NCBI GenBank assembly: GCA_040756995.1
Contig: JBFLYK010000062.1
Location: forward strand, 1 to 36,720
DNA: 36,720 nt
Direction: 5' to 3'
Source of the DNA: BP-133 sp040756995
GTDB lineage: Bacteria; Actinomycetota; Acidimicrobiia; IMCC26256; BP-133
This document shows positions 8,454 through 17,259 of the stretch, piece after piece. How positions within the stretch are numbered: position 1 is the stretch's first letter; each line of letters starts with the position of its first letter. Made by a program: the position numbers and the translations under genes. The notes beneath the pieces are model-generated. The model was given only the letters and a program-made list of their open reading frames with translations. It did no database searches and had not been told where the DNA came from.

Positions 8454-8803
8454 TCGGCCGTCACACGCTCGCTGATCGGGACGTAGAAGTTGACGGCCAC
8501 GGAACCGAGATCCAACGCGTCGCTGATGGCCATGTCACCGCCGAAGACCGTCTCGCGCAGGTCCTTGGCGGCCTGCTCGAGGTCGTCGGTGTCGAGTTCG
8601 TAGATGGCCAGGTAGCGCTGCCGGGGTGGTTCGAGCCCCTCCAGGAGATCAACCCCTTCCACCAGCCGGTAGCGCTGGGCGGCGGTGTAGCCGGCCACCG
8701 TGAGGACGTCGGGAAGGTGGGTCCCTGTGTACCACTGGTTGAACTCTTCCTCCCGTTCCGGTTCGGTGGGGTTGGTCTGGACGACCAGGATGGCCTTGGG
8801 CAT
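8450..8803 (-). CDS. Small EthD/DUF4286-like ferredoxin-fold protein
   Basis: A 117-residue protein with the pattern of dimeric alpha-beta-barrel (EthD/DUF4286-like) proteins: AILVVQTNP, REEEFNQWYTGTHLPDVL, and a later YLAIYELD strand. Such proteins occur beside P450s and other monooxygenases or catabolic enzymes and may act as small isomerases, decarboxylases or ligand binders; no catalytic role can be assigned. AAGGAG lies 7 bases before ATG 8803. It is 19 bases downstream of the P450 gene and overlaps the next gene by ATGA, placing it firmly in the operon. Family-level confidence is good; function is unknown. Confidence 0.85.
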   Translation of the reverse strand: MPKAILVVQTNPTEPEREEEFNQWYTGTHLPDVLTVAGYTAAQRYRLVEGVDLLEGLEPPRQRYLAIYELDTDDLEQAAKDLRETVFGGDMAISDALDLGSVAVNFYVPISERVTAE

Positions 8804-8822
8804 GCCGCGCTCCTTCTTCGGG

Positions 8823-10058
8823 TCAGTCGGCCGGGTCGAAACCGACCGGCAGCGTTCTCGGTCCCCGGACGAGGACGTTGATGTTGAGCTGTGATTCTCC
8901 TGTCGGGTGCAGGTTGCGGGTCCTGCGCAGCAGGGTCTCGAGCACGACCCGGGCCTCGAGGCGGGCCAGGGGCGCGCCGATGCAGTAGTGGACCGCGCCG
9001 CCGAAGGCGAAGTGGTCCCGGGGGTGGCGGGTGATGTCGAACACGTCGGGATCGGGATAGTGGCGCTCGTCCCGGTTGGCCGACCCGTAGAGCAGCTGGA
9101 CGCGGGAGTCGGCGGGGATGGTCGTCCCGTCGACGTCGACCGGGGCCCGGGTGGTACGGAACAGCCCCTGCACCGGCGCGTCGAAGCGGAGCACCTCCTC
9201 GAGCGCCGCCGGGACCAGGGCCGGGTCCTCCTCCAGCCGGCGCAGCTGGTCGGGGTGGGCCAGCAGCGCTTTGACGGCGTTGCCGATCAGGTTCGTGGTC
9301 GTCTCGTTGCCGCCGATGAGGAACAGGATGCAGTTCCCCACCACCTCGTCGCGGCTCAGGGCGTCGTCACCCTCGCTGGCCCGCACGAACAGGCTGACGA
9401 GGTCGTCGCCGGGATCTTTGCGGCGCTGGTCGGCAATGCGGCCGAAGTACTCGGCCAGCTCGATGGCCGCCCCGATGGCGCCGAACTGCAGCGAGGGGTC
9501 GATGCTCCCGCCGATGAGGTAGACGACCTGCTCCGACCATTCCTTGAACTGCTCCCGTTCCTCAGGGGGGATGCCGAGGACCTCGGCGATGACGATGACC
9601 GGCAGCGGGGTGGCCAGGTCGCGGGTGAGGTCGGCGTCCCCTTCGGCGTTGCGGGCGGCGAACTCGGCGAACAGCCGGTCGCAGATGGCCCGGATCTCCG
9701 CCTCCCAGCGGGCGACGTGGCTCGGCGTGAACTCCTTTTGCACCAGGCGCCGGATGCGGGTGTGATCCGGCGGGTCCTTGGAGATCATGATCTCGCTCAT
9801 GAACTCGGCCCCGGCGAGGCCGAGCTCGGCCAGGTTCACGATCCGCTCGACGGCGATCCCCTCGGCGGAGGAGAACACCGCCGGCTGGCGCAGCGCCCGG
9901 TTGACGTCGTCGTAGCGGGACAGCAGCCAGAAGTCGCGCTCCTCCACGTAGTAGGCCGGTGCCGAGTCCCGGAGGCGGCGATAGTGGGGATAGGGGTCGG
10001 TCCTGATCGACACGTCGTACGGGTCGAAGGAGACGCTGTCGATGGTCGGCTGGGTCAT
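8823..10058 (-). CDS. Cytochrome P450 (actinobacterial soluble type)
   Basis: A 411-residue P450 of normal class I length. I-helix oxygen-activation motif GGNETTT at residues 249-255, ExxR at EEVLR (287-291), and heme loop FGGAVHYCIG with the thiolate ligand Cys359. No N-terminal membrane anchor. Soluble actinobacterial P450s hydroxylate terpenoids, steroids, fatty acids and similar hydrophobic compounds, taking electrons from a ferredoxin. Start ATG 10058 is fixed by AAGGAG just upstream; the frame is open further, but that part shadows the SCP2 gene. It shares many blocks (GNETTTNLIG, PVQGLFR, HYCIGAPLAR) with the P450 half of the fusion at 28066-29586, so the two are paralogues and may act on related intermediates. 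Confidence 0.95.
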   Translation of the reverse strand: MTQPTIDSVSFDPYDVSIRTDPYPHYRRLRDSAPAYYVEERDFWLLSRYDDVNRALRQPAVFSSAEGIAVERIVNLAELGLAGAEFMSEIMISKDPPDHTRIRRLVQKEFTPSHVARWEAEIRAICDRLFAEFAARNAEGDADLTRDLATPLPVIVIAEVLGIPPEEREQFKEWSEQVVYLIGGSIDPSLQFGAIGAAIELAEYFGRIADQRRKDPGDDLVSLFVRASEGDDALSRDEVVGNCILFLIGGNETTTNLIGNAVKALLAHPDQLRRLEEDPALVPAALEEVLRFDAPVQGLFRTTRAPVDVDGTTIPADSRVQLLYGSANRDERHYPDPDVFDITRHPRDHFAFGGAVHYCIGAPLARLEARVVLETLLRRTRNLHPTGESQLNINVLVRGPRTLPVGFDPAD

Positions 10059-10082
10059 GGGGTCTCCTTGCCGGCGGGGTGC

Positions 10083-10115
10083 ACCCCCGGCCCGCGTCGC
10101 TGCAGCGCCGGGGGA
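10083..10115 (-). other. Intergenic GC hairpin between SCP2 and P450 genes
   Basis: The 89-base gap 10059-10147 is one of the larger non-coding gaps in the operon. It contains an 8-bp perfect inverted repeat, CCCCCGGC at 10084-10091 and GCCGGGGG at 10107-10114, with a 15-base loop. No T-run follows on the transcribed strand, so it is not a standard intrinsic terminator. It could modulate transcript stability or be chance in GC-rich DNA. Confidence 0.3.
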
Positions 10116-10147
10116 CACCGCCCGCACGAGGATGTGGCGGTGGCTCT

Positions 10148-10534
10148 CTAGTACTCGGTGTCGAGGCTCTGGAGCACCGGCACCATGGTCTGCAGCGCGC
10201 CCTGGGCCTTGAGGAGCTTCCCGATGTTCCCGGTGATCTTGAGCTTGCCCTGGACGAGGGCCACCTGAGAGTTCAACTCGCCCCGGTTGAGCGCCGCGGC
10301 CGTCTCGTACGTCTGGGTCAGGGTGGCGTCGGGTTTGTCGGCCCGACCCGGGTGGTAGCCGACCTTGCCGTTGTTGAACTCCAGCCAGTACTCGATCGCG
10401 TCCCCGCCGGGAGCGTCGTTGATGACCTGCTGGAGGACGAGTTCGATGCCCTGGGTCGCCTTGGTGAACTCGGCGTCGTTGTTGAGGGCCGCTTCCATCT
10501 CGGCTCCCCACGCTTCGGACAGGTACTTGGACAC
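10148..10534 (-). CDS. SCP2 sterol-binding domain protein
   Basis: A 128-residue single-domain protein resembling SCP2/sterol-carrier proteins: an amphipathic N-terminal helix, then YWLEFNNGKVGYHPG and PDATLTQTYETAAALNRGEL, ending in KLKITGNIGKLLKAQG. The PDATLT strand and the GKLKITGN element are typical. SCP2 domains bind sterols, acyl-CoAs and other lipids in a hydrophobic tunnel, so this gene supports a hydrophobic substrate for the operon (inference). The GTG start at 10534 has AAAGGAG about 8 bases upstream. It lies between the KstD-like flavoprotein and P450 genes. It ends in TAG within CTAG. Confidence 0.88.
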   Translation of the reverse strand: MSKYLSEAWGAEMEAALNNDAEFTKATQGIELVLQQVINDAPGGDAIEYWLEFNNGKVGYHPGRADKPDATLTQTYETAAALNRGELNSQVALVQGKLKITGNIGKLLKAQGALQTMVPVLQSLDTEY

Positions 10535-10568
10535 GCTCAGGCTCCTTTGTGGTGGTGGATAGTCGGAC

Positions 10569-11975
10569 TCATGGCAGCGAGGCCACCTGGGCGGCGGCTT
10601 CCCGGCCGGCGATGCGGCCGAAGACGATGGCGTTGGCGATCGAGTTGCCGCCCCCCACGTAGCGCTCCCCCATCACGCCGCCGGTTGTCTCGCCGGCGGC
10701 GAACAGCCCCGGGATCGGCGTACCCCAGGTGCTCAGCGCCCGGGCCGAGGTGTCGATACGGACCCCGGTGGCGGTGAGGCAGACAATGGCCGGACGCATC
10801 TCGGCGGCGTAGAACGGCGGGGTGCGCACCGGCTTGAGGTGCCGGGATTCTTTGAAATACAAGGGATCCGCGCCCCGGTCGCAACCGGCGTTGTAGCCGT
10901 CGATGGTGGCCCGCAGCGCCGCAGCTGGCACGCCGATCTTCCCGGCGAGTTCGTCGAGGGTTTCGGCCCGGACCACGCGTCCTTTCTCGGCCATCTCGGC
11001 CAGGACGTCGGGGAGGAAGTTGACGGCCACGATGCCGGCGGCGAAGGCGTCGGCGTACTGCGAGTCCGGTTCCGCCTCCCGCCGGGCCTGCTCGTCGAAG
11101 ATGGCGAACGCCGTCCCTCCCTGCTCCCGGAACAGACCGGACATGACGGCGTAAGGGGCGGTCTCGTCACCGAACCGTTGTCCCTGGCGGTTGACGTAGA
11201 CGAGCCAGCCCGGCGGGTCGACTTCCAGCTGGCGGTTGAACCCGGGCGTGACGAGGAGCAGGCCCCGGTTGTGTCCGGTGATGGCCGCGCCGGCCTGCTG
11301 GCCGAGATCAAGTCCGTCGCCCAGGCATTCGGGGGCGGAGATCGACCAGGTCCAGTCGCCCGCCGCGATGGCTTCGGGGTAATGGCGTTCCAGCAGGTCG
11401 CGGTTGTGCCCGAACCCGCCGGTGGTCAGGACCACCGCCCCGGCCCGCACGGCGTCGCCGTTGGCGCTCACCCCGACGACTCGCCCGTCCTCGACCAGGA
11501 GCTCGTCCACCCGGGTCCGCAGAGCGACGTCGATGCCCCGGTCGATGACGGCCTGTTCCAGGGCGGCGGCGATGGCGTACCCGAACCCGAGGGGGGCGTG
11601 ACCCCGGGCCACGCCGTCCACGCCGGAGACGTAGAGGTTCTCGGGCGGGAACATCACGCCGAGTCCGATGAGCCACTCGAGTGCCGGTGCGGCCTCGTCG
11701 CAGAGGCGCCGCGCCAGCGCCGGTTCCACCCGCCACTGGTTGAGCGTCATGTAGTAGCCGAACATGGCGTCGGGGCTGTCGTCGGTGATGCCCGCTTCTT
11801 GCTGCACGCTGGTGCCAGCGGCGTAGAACACCCCCCCGGACAGCTTCGTCGATCCCCCGAGGTCGGTGGCCGACTCGGCGATGATCACCCGGGCGCCGGC
11901 GTCGGCAGCGGTGACGGCGGCAGCCATGCCCGCCCCTCCACCGCCCACGACGACGACGTCGAAGTCACGTTCCAT
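10569..11975 (-). CDS. FAD-dependent oxidoreductase, fumarate reductase/KstD superfamily
   Basis: A 468-residue flavoprotein. N-terminal Rossmann dinucleotide motif VVVVGGGGAGMAAA (residues 7-20) with ESATDLGGSTKLSGG following, and the C-terminal FAD-closing region GLFAAGETTGG, ERYVGGGNSIANAIVFGRIAG. This layout is shared by fumarate reductase flavoprotein subunits, 3-ketosteroid delta1-dehydrogenases and related enzymes. The C-terminus looks more like the fumarate reductase branch than the PGPGxTIGP type of classical KstD. Reaction inferred: FAD-dependent desaturation or its reverse on a ketone or enoyl substrate. AGGAGG lies 7 bases before ATG 11975, and the gene overlaps the upstream CoA ligase by 11 bases. 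Confidence 0.9.
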   Translation of the reverse strand: MERDFDVVVVGGGGAGMAAAVTAADAGARVIIAESATDLGGSTKLSGGVFYAAGTSVQQEAGITDDSPDAMFGYYMTLNQWRVEPALARRLCDEAAPALEWLIGLGVMFPPENLYVSGVDGVARGHAPLGFGYAIAAALEQAVIDRGIDVALRTRVDELLVEDGRVVGVSANGDAVRAGAVVLTTGGFGHNRDLLERHYPEAIAAGDWTWSISAPECLGDGLDLGQQAGAAITGHNRGLLLVTPGFNRQLEVDPPGWLVYVNRQGQRFGDETAPYAVMSGLFREQGGTAFAIFDEQARREAEPDSQYADAFAAGIVAVNFLPDVLAEMAEKGRVVRAETLDELAGKIGVPAAALRATIDGYNAGCDRGADPLYFKESRHLKPVRTPPFYAAEMRPAIVCLTATGVRIDTSARALSTWGTPIPGLFAAGETTGGVMGERYVGGGNSIANAIVFGRIAGREAAAQVASLP

Positions 11976-13638
11976 GAGTGCCTCCTGGTGTGCGGCTGGC
12001 GCCGTCGGTGGCGGGGGTCGACATCTCCTCCAGCAGCCGGTCGCGCAGCGCCCCGACGCGGACCTTGCCCGACCCGGTCATCGGCACCTCATCGGCCGTC
12101 AGGATGAGCACCGCCCGAGGTCGCTTGGGGCCGGCAAGCACCTGGTGGGCCGCGGCCAGCAGTCCCTCCTCGGTGAGCGGGCCGGCGGGCACGACGGCGG
12201 CGGCGACATCTTCGCCCCGGTCGGCGGACGGGATCCCGAAGGCGTAGGCCTCGCCGACGCCGGGGATCTCCCGCAGCGCCGCTTCCACTTCGGCGGGACT
12301 GACGTTGACCCCCCCGGTCTTGATGGTGTCCTTGAGACGGCGGAGGAACACGAGCCGGCCGTCGTCGCGCACCAGGCCGAGGTCGCCGGTGGGGAAGAAG
12401 CCGTCGGCGTCGAAGGTGGTGGCCGGGTCGACCTTGTAATAACGGCGCAGGACGTTGGGGCCCTTGACCCGGATCTCCCCCTCGGTGCCCGGGGGGAGCA
12501 CGGCGCCGCTGTCAGGGTCGGTGATCCGCAGCTCGCACCCGGGGAGGGGGGAACCCTGGGTGCGGCTGCGGACCTCGGGCGGGTCGGAGGCGGCCGTGCA
12601 GGTGAAGGCCGTGCACGTCTCCGTCATTCCGTACATGTTCACGCCTCCGACCCCGGCCTCGGAGGTGAGGCCGAGCATCAGGTCGTAGGGCGCCGTGCCC
12701 TTGTGGAGGCGGTGGTGGTCCCGCCGTTCCCAGTCGGGGTGGGCCATGAGCGCCTTGAGGGTGTGGGGCCACAGATGCCAGGTCGTGGCGCCTTCCCGTT
12801 CGATGAGCTCCAGCGCCACTTCCGGCTCGAATACCGGCTGGAGGAGCAGGGCGGCGCCGTGGGAGAGGCTCCCCAGCGAGACGTTGATGCACCCGGCGGA
12901 GAAGAACAGGGGGAAGTAGAACCAGACCACGTCGGCCGGTTCGAGCTGCTGGTGCTCGCCGATCCGCCAGCCGTTGCCGGCCACGGCGGCGTGGCGGTGG
13001 AGGGCCCCTTTGGGTTTGGCGGTCGTGCCCGAGGTGTACAGCAGGTAGCAGTCGTCCTCCGGGTCGACTTCGGCCCGTAGTTCGTCGACCAGGTCGGCGG
13101 GCACGCCCTCGGCGGCGGCCACGAACGCCTTCCAGCCGGTGGCCCCGGCCGGGAGGGTGTCGGTCTCCCCGCGCACGACGACGTGTCGCAGCGCCGGGAG
13201 ACCGGGCGCGTAGAGGCGGCCGGGTTCGGCCCGCTCCAGTTCCGGGACGACCAGGAGGAGGCCGGCCAGGTAGTCGTGCTTGAGGAAACGGCGCGACATG
13301 AGGAGGTGGCTCACGTCGGCGTGGCGGAGCTGGTAGGCGAGGTCCGCCGGCGTGGCGAAGGTGCTCAAGGGGACGAGGACGGCGCCGAGCCCGGTGACGG
13401 CGAAATCGAGCGCCAGCCAGTCCGGCACGTTTTCCATCAGCACCCCGACCCGGCTGCCTTTCCCCACCCCGAGGGCGACCAGCGAGCGGGTGTAGCGGCG
13501 GGTGAGGCCGTCGAGGTCGGCGTAGGTGAGGCGCTCCTCCACCGTCACCAGCGCGTCGCGGCCGGCGAAATCGGCCACCGAGCGGGCCAGGAGCTCGACG
13601 AGCGTGCCGGGCGGCTGGTGCGGGGCCGGCGCCGTCAT
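11965..13638 (-). CDS. Acyl-CoA synthetase (class I adenylate-forming)
   Basis: A 557-residue AMP-binding enzyme activating a carboxylic acid to its CoA thioester via an acyl-adenylate. P-loop YTSGTTAKPKG at residues 201-211 (Ala replaces the usual Gly), aromatic-rich A5 motif MYGMTETC, hinge region TGDLGLVRDDGRLVFLRRLK, A8-type IKTGGVNVSPAEVE and the catalytic lysine motif MTGSGKVRVGAL near the C-terminus. Length and motifs are complete. It overlaps the CaiB gene by 4 bases (ATGA) and the flavoprotein gene by 11 bases. It is one of two ligases in the block (the other is 26348-28045), suggesting that two acids, or a substrate and a side-chain product, are activated. Confidence 0.94.
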   Translation of the reverse strand: MTAPAPHQPPGTLVELLARSVADFAGRDALVTVEERLTYADLDGLTRRYTRSLVALGVGKGSRVGVLMENVPDWLALDFAVTGLGAVLVPLSTFATPADLAYQLRHADVSHLLMSRRFLKHDYLAGLLLVVPELERAEPGRLYAPGLPALRHVVVRGETDTLPAGATGWKAFVAAAEGVPADLVDELRAEVDPEDDCYLLYTSGTTAKPKGALHRHAAVAGNGWRIGEHQQLEPADVVWFYFPLFFSAGCINVSLGSLSHGAALLLQPVFEPEVALELIEREGATTWHLWPHTLKALMAHPDWERRDHHRLHKGTAPYDLMLGLTSEAGVGGVNMYGMTETCTAFTCTAASDPPEVRSRTQGSPLPGCELRITDPDSGAVLPPGTEGEIRVKGPNVLRRYYKVDPATTFDADGFFPTGDLGLVRDDGRLVFLRRLKDTIKTGGVNVSPAEVEAALREIPGVGEAYAFGIPSADRGEDVAAAVVPAGPLTEEGLLAAAHQVLAGPKRPRAVLILTADEVPMTGSGKVRVGALRDRLLEEMSTPATDGASRTPGGTHGT

Positions 13639-16031
13639 GCCAGGACCCCCGCCTCGGATAGCCGGGTGATCTCGGCGTCGGAGAGGCCGGCCAGTTCCCG
13701 GAGCACCTCGCCCGTGTGCTCACCGAGGACGGGCGTGGGCCGGCGCACGGCCGGAGGAGTGGCGCTGAACCGCCAGGGCGTGGCGTAGACCCGGCAGCGG
13801 TCGAACCCGGCGTCGTGGTCGACGACGAAGCCCCGCTCGACGAAGTGGGGGTCGCCGTCACGCTCGGGGAGCTGCAGGAGGGGGGCGACCGGCACGGCCG
13901 CCGCCCGCAGGGTTGCGACCACCTCGTCGCGCTGGCGCGTCGCGCACCAGCCGGCGATGGCGGCGTCGATGTCCCCCTCGCGGCGCCGCCGGCCGGTTGG
14001 CGACGCCAGCGAGTCGTCGGCGGCCCAGTCGTCCCGGCCGAGGATCCGGCACAGCCGCTGCCACTCGCCGGTCTGGCGGACGGCGAGGGCCACGAAGCGG
14101 TCGTCGCCGGCGCAGCAGAAGACGCCGTGGGGGACGTGGGCCCGGTGGCGGTTCCCCTGCGGGCCGGGCTGCCGGCCGCCGAGCTGGACGTCGAGCAACG
14201 GGTCGGGGAGGCCCCCGAGGACGGCTTCGATCATGCTGACGTCCACGAGCTGCCCCTCCCCGGTCCGTTCCCGGTGACGCAGCGCGGCGAGGGCGCCGAT
14301 GGTGGCGTGGATGGCCAGGGTGACGTCACCGAGCCCGAACGACATGAGGCCGGTGGCGGTGCCGTCCTCGTAGCCGACGAGCCGTTCCAGCCCGGCGAAG
14401 CCGGTGCCCATGGCGGCGAAGCCCCGCATTCCTCGCAGGGGGCCGGTCTGGCCGGCGATGCTCATCGACACCGAGATGATGTCGGCCTTGACGGCCCGGA
14501 GGCTCTCGTAGTCGAGCCGGTTGCGTTCCATGACGCCGGGGGTGAAGTTGTCGACCACCACGTCGACGGCGGGGAGGAGCCGGTAGACGACGTCGAGGCC
14601 GTCCGGGTGGGCCACGTTGACGGCCAGGGACCGTTTCGAGCGGTTGTTGTGGCAGAAGAACCACGACGTCATGTCGAGGAGGCGCATGAGGTCCTGACGC
14701 TTGGCGGTCTCCACCCGGATGACGTCGGCTCCCATGTCGGCCAGCAGCTGGGTGGCCATCGGCCCGGCCCAGTTCCAGGTGAAGTCGAGCACCCGCACGC
14801 CTTCCAGCGGCGGGCGCCGCTCGCCCCCCGCCGCCGGCGGCGGGCCCTGGGTGGTGGGAGTGGCCGGACCGGTGGCGACGGGGAGATTCCCGGCGCTGGC
14901 GACTCGCAGGGGCGGCGCCTCGCGTCCCACCGACAGCGGCGAACGGTGCAGGACGAGGCCGGGCCGGGCGACCCGCACCCGGGCCGCGCCGACGGCCAGT
15001 TCCACCCAGGCGTTGCGGTCGTCGAGGTGTTTGTCCTCCAGCAGCTCGGCGGCGGTCATGACCGCGCCAAGGGTGATGTCCTCGGCGATGGCGAGATCGA
15101 CCACCTCGGCCCGGGTCCGCTGCGCCATCCAGGCCCGGAAGGGGCCGTCGACCAGCGCCGGGTCAGGGCCGAGGCCGGTGGTGCGCCGGGCCGCCTCGGG
15201 AGCCGCCCAGTCCGGATCCCCCATGACCCGGAGGAACTTGCCCCACTGCTTCGGGGTCTGGGAGGCGATGCAGACGTAGCCGTCGGCGCATTCGAAGAAC
15301 CCGGTGGGGTAGATGGTGCCGACCTGGAGCCGGCCGCCGCGGCGCCAGCGGCCGCCGACCTTGGCCGTCACCAGATGCATGCCGCCCACGCAGTAGCCGG
15401 CCACCTGGGCGGCGGCGACGTCGATGGCCTGGCCGAGGCCCGACCGGTCCCGTTCCCGGAGGGCACACAGGACGGCGGCCACCGCGTGGAGGGCGGCCTG
15501 GACCTCCACCTGGTCGTAGGGCAGCCGCAGCGGCTCCCGGTCGGGCTCCCCCAGCCCCAGGCACAGCGAACTCAGCGCGGCGGCGGTCAGGTCCGTCCCG
15601 GGGGCGTCAGCCCATGGGCCGCTCCGCCCATGGGGCGTGACCGACACCACCACCAGGCCGGGATGGCGGTCGAGCAGCGAACCGGCGTCCAGACCCCAGG
15701 ATTGCACCTCGCCTGGTTCCAGGCCGTCGACGAACACGTCGGCGTCGGCCAGCAACCCGTGGAGCCGCTCCCGTTCGGCCGCATCGGCGAGATCGGCCAC
15801 CGCCGCCTGCTTGCCGGCGTTGAGAAAGGCGAAGTTCCCGCTGGCCTCGGGGTCGGGCCGGTCGCCGGGGAACGGCCCCCAGCTGCGGACGGGATCTCCA
15901 CCCGGGGGTTCGACCTTGACGACCTCGGCGCCGAGGTCGGCCAGGATGCGGGCACACAGGGGGCCGGCCACCGCGGTGGCGTACTCCACCACCCGCAGAC
16001 CGGTGAGGACGGAAGGGTTGCCGGCGCCCAT
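13635..16031 (-). CDS. Tandem (two-domain) CaiB/BaiF CoA-transferase
   Basis: A 798-residue protein with two family III CoA-transferase domains. Domain 1 (about residues 9-385) begins GLRVVEYATAVAGPLCARIL and keeps the catalytic Asp at 147 in PGTDLTA. A Pro-rich linker (about 385-408) precedes domain 2, which begins GVRVLDFTWNWAGPMATQLL; the equivalent position reads RGFAAMG, so the nucleophilic Asp appears replaced by Ala539. Family III enzymes move CoA between carboxylic acids, as in bile-acid (BaiF) and carnitine (CaiB) metabolism. The chosen ATG 16031 overlaps the MaoC stop by one base (TGATG); a GTG at 16043 is an alternative start. It is normally a homodimer of single domains; here the dimer is internal. 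Confidence 0.92.
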   Translation of the reverse strand: MGAGNPSVLTGLRVVEYATAVAGPLCARILADLGAEVVKVEPPGGDPVRSWGPFPGDRPDPEASGNFAFLNAGKQAAVADLADAAERERLHGLLADADVFVDGLEPGEVQSWGLDAGSLLDRHPGLVVVSVTPHGRSGPWADAPGTDLTAAALSSLCLGLGEPDREPLRLPYDQVEVQAALHAVAAVLCALRERDRSGLGQAIDVAAAQVAGYCVGGMHLVTAKVGGRWRRGGRLQVGTIYPTGFFECADGYVCIASQTPKQWGKFLRVMGDPDWAAPEAARRTTGLGPDPALVDGPFRAWMAQRTRAEVVDLAIAEDITLGAVMTAAELLEDKHLDDRNAWVELAVGAARVRVARPGLVLHRSPLSVGREAPPLRVASAGNLPVATGPATPTTQGPPPAAGGERRPPLEGVRVLDFTWNWAGPMATQLLADMGADVIRVETAKRQDLMRLLDMTSWFFCHNNRSKRSLAVNVAHPDGLDVVYRLLPAVDVVVDNFTPGVMERNRLDYESLRAVKADIISVSMSIAGQTGPLRGMRGFAAMGTGFAGLERLVGYEDGTATGLMSFGLGDVTLAIHATIGALAALRHRERTGEGQLVDVSMIEAVLGGLPDPLLDVQLGGRQPGPQGNRHRAHVPHGVFCCAGDDRFVALAVRQTGEWQRLCRILGRDDWAADDSLASPTGRRRREGDIDAAIAGWCATRQRDEVVATLRAAAVPVAPLLQLPERDGDPHFVERGFVVDHDAGFDRCRVYATPWRFSATPPAVRRPTPVLGEHTGEVLRELAGLSDAEITRLSEAGVLA

Positions 16032-17221
16032 CAGCGGGGCCACACCCCCCGCCCGGCGGCCCGGGAGGGCAACTCGACGGTGGCGGTGCCGGTGGTGGTG
16101 AGCTCGTCGCGGTGGGTCTTGGTCTCGACGTCGAGATGGACCAGGTGCCGGCCGCCGCTGACTTCCTTACCGGTGACCCGCCCGAAGAGCCGGACGACAT
16201 CGCCCTGCCAGTGGAAGCCCAAGAACTTGACGGCCAGGCGGGTGGGGAAGCCGTGGTCGCCCATCCACGTCATCAGCAGCTGGGTGAACCAGTGGAGCCG
16301 CTCGTAACCGGCTTCGTAGCCGGCCGGCATGCCGAGATAGCGCTGGCAGCGTTCGTTGGTCCAGTGGATCGCCACTGGTGGTTCGGGGACGTTCTCCTCG
16401 TTGCGGATGGCCAGCCCCGGGTGGCGTTGCCACAGGTCGAGGGCCAGCTCGTGGCCGACGACCCAGCCGCCCGGGAAGTTCACCGACTCGAAGGCCAGCT
16501 TGCTGGTCAGGGTGGTAGGGCCCTTGATGAGGTAGGGGATCGAGCTGCCCTCTTCGACGTCTTCGAAGTAGAGCGGCTCGGCGCCGCGGCGGCGCAGGTT
16601 CTGGCTGCGGTACTCGTCGGCGACGGCCGCCAGCTCCTCGTCGGTCCACTGGGGCCGCTCGCTCTCCTGGTACTTGGAGGCCTCCTTGGCTTCCCCTCGG
16701 GAGAAGCGGTGCCACGACGTGCGGTAGCGCCCCACCGGCTCCCCGGCGCTTTCCACCGCCGTCTCGTAGTCCTGCACGGCGGACTGGCCGCTGAAGCGAC
16801 TTTCGGTCAGGCGGGCGCCGGTCAGCGCGGTGGTGGCGCTGAGTTCGTCACCGACGAAGACGGGCCGGTCCCACTCCAGCTCGCAGTTCCGCCAGATGGT
16901 GTGGCAGCCGGCGAACCCCTCGACCGCCCCGTTGACCTGCTCCATCCAGGCCAGCACCGGCGGCGGGGCCCACCGCCGTCCCCAGATCGACGCCGCCGCG
17001 TAGTCGGGGTCGACGTAGAGCGGGTTGCGGTCGGCGATCCCGGTGGCGTAGCGCCGGACGTAGGCGGCGGACACGACCAGGCGGCCGTCGGAGAAGGCCG
17101 GGATGTGACCGAAGAGCGAGTTCTCGTTCTGACGGTACTTCCCGATGCGGGGCAGGAGCCGGTTGAGACCCTCTTCGGTGACCCGCCCCCAGGTGGAGGG
17201 CTTCTCGGTGATCTGCGTCAT
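16031..17221 (-). CDS. Double-hotdog MaoC-like (de)hydratase
   Basis: A 396-residue protein made of two hotdog domains. The N-terminal domain has YATGIADRNPLYVDPDYA followed by PPPVLAWMEQ, matching the MaoC N-terminal type with its Asp/Asn-Pro signature. The C-terminal domain (about residues 255-385) has HWFTQLLMTWMGDHGFPTRL and KFLGFHWQGDVVRLFGRVTG. Such double-hotdog proteins hydrate enoyl-CoAs or serve as partners in doing so, here following the acyl-CoA dehydrogenases (inference). ATG 17221 is 38 bases after the amidohydrolase stop. The active-site His is less clear than in R-hydratases, so catalytic competence is uncertain. Confidence 0.86.
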   Translation of the reverse strand: MTQITEKPSTWGRVTEEGLNRLLPRIGKYRQNENSLFGHIPAFSDGRLVVSAAYVRRYATGIADRNPLYVDPDYAAASIWGRRWAPPPVLAWMEQVNGAVEGFAGCHTIWRNCELEWDRPVFVGDELSATTALTGARLTESRFSGQSAVQDYETAVESAGEPVGRYRTSWHRFSRGEAKEASKYQESERPQWTDEELAAVADEYRSQNLRRRGAEPLYFEDVEEGSSIPYLIKGPTTLTSKLAFESVNFPGGWVVGHELALDLWQRHPGLAIRNEENVPEPPVAIHWTNERCQRYLGMPAGYEAGYERLHWFTQLLMTWMGDHGFPTRLAVKFLGFHWQGDVVRLFGRVTGKEVSGGRHLVHLDVETKTHRDELTTTGTATVELPSRAAGRGVWPR

Positions 17222-17259
17222 GGTTCCATTCGCTTTCGTCTCGTCGATGTCATGGCGGC

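Noticed and set aside
10084..10114. Intrinsic terminator between SCP2 and P450 genes
   Set aside because: A stem exists, but no T-run follows it on the transcribed strand, so it is listed only as a hairpin.
13716..16307. 863-codon plus-strand open frame antisense to the CaiB gene
   Set aside because: High-GC shadow: low-complexity Gly/Asp/Glu/His-rich translation without family motifs, opposite a gene with clear domains.
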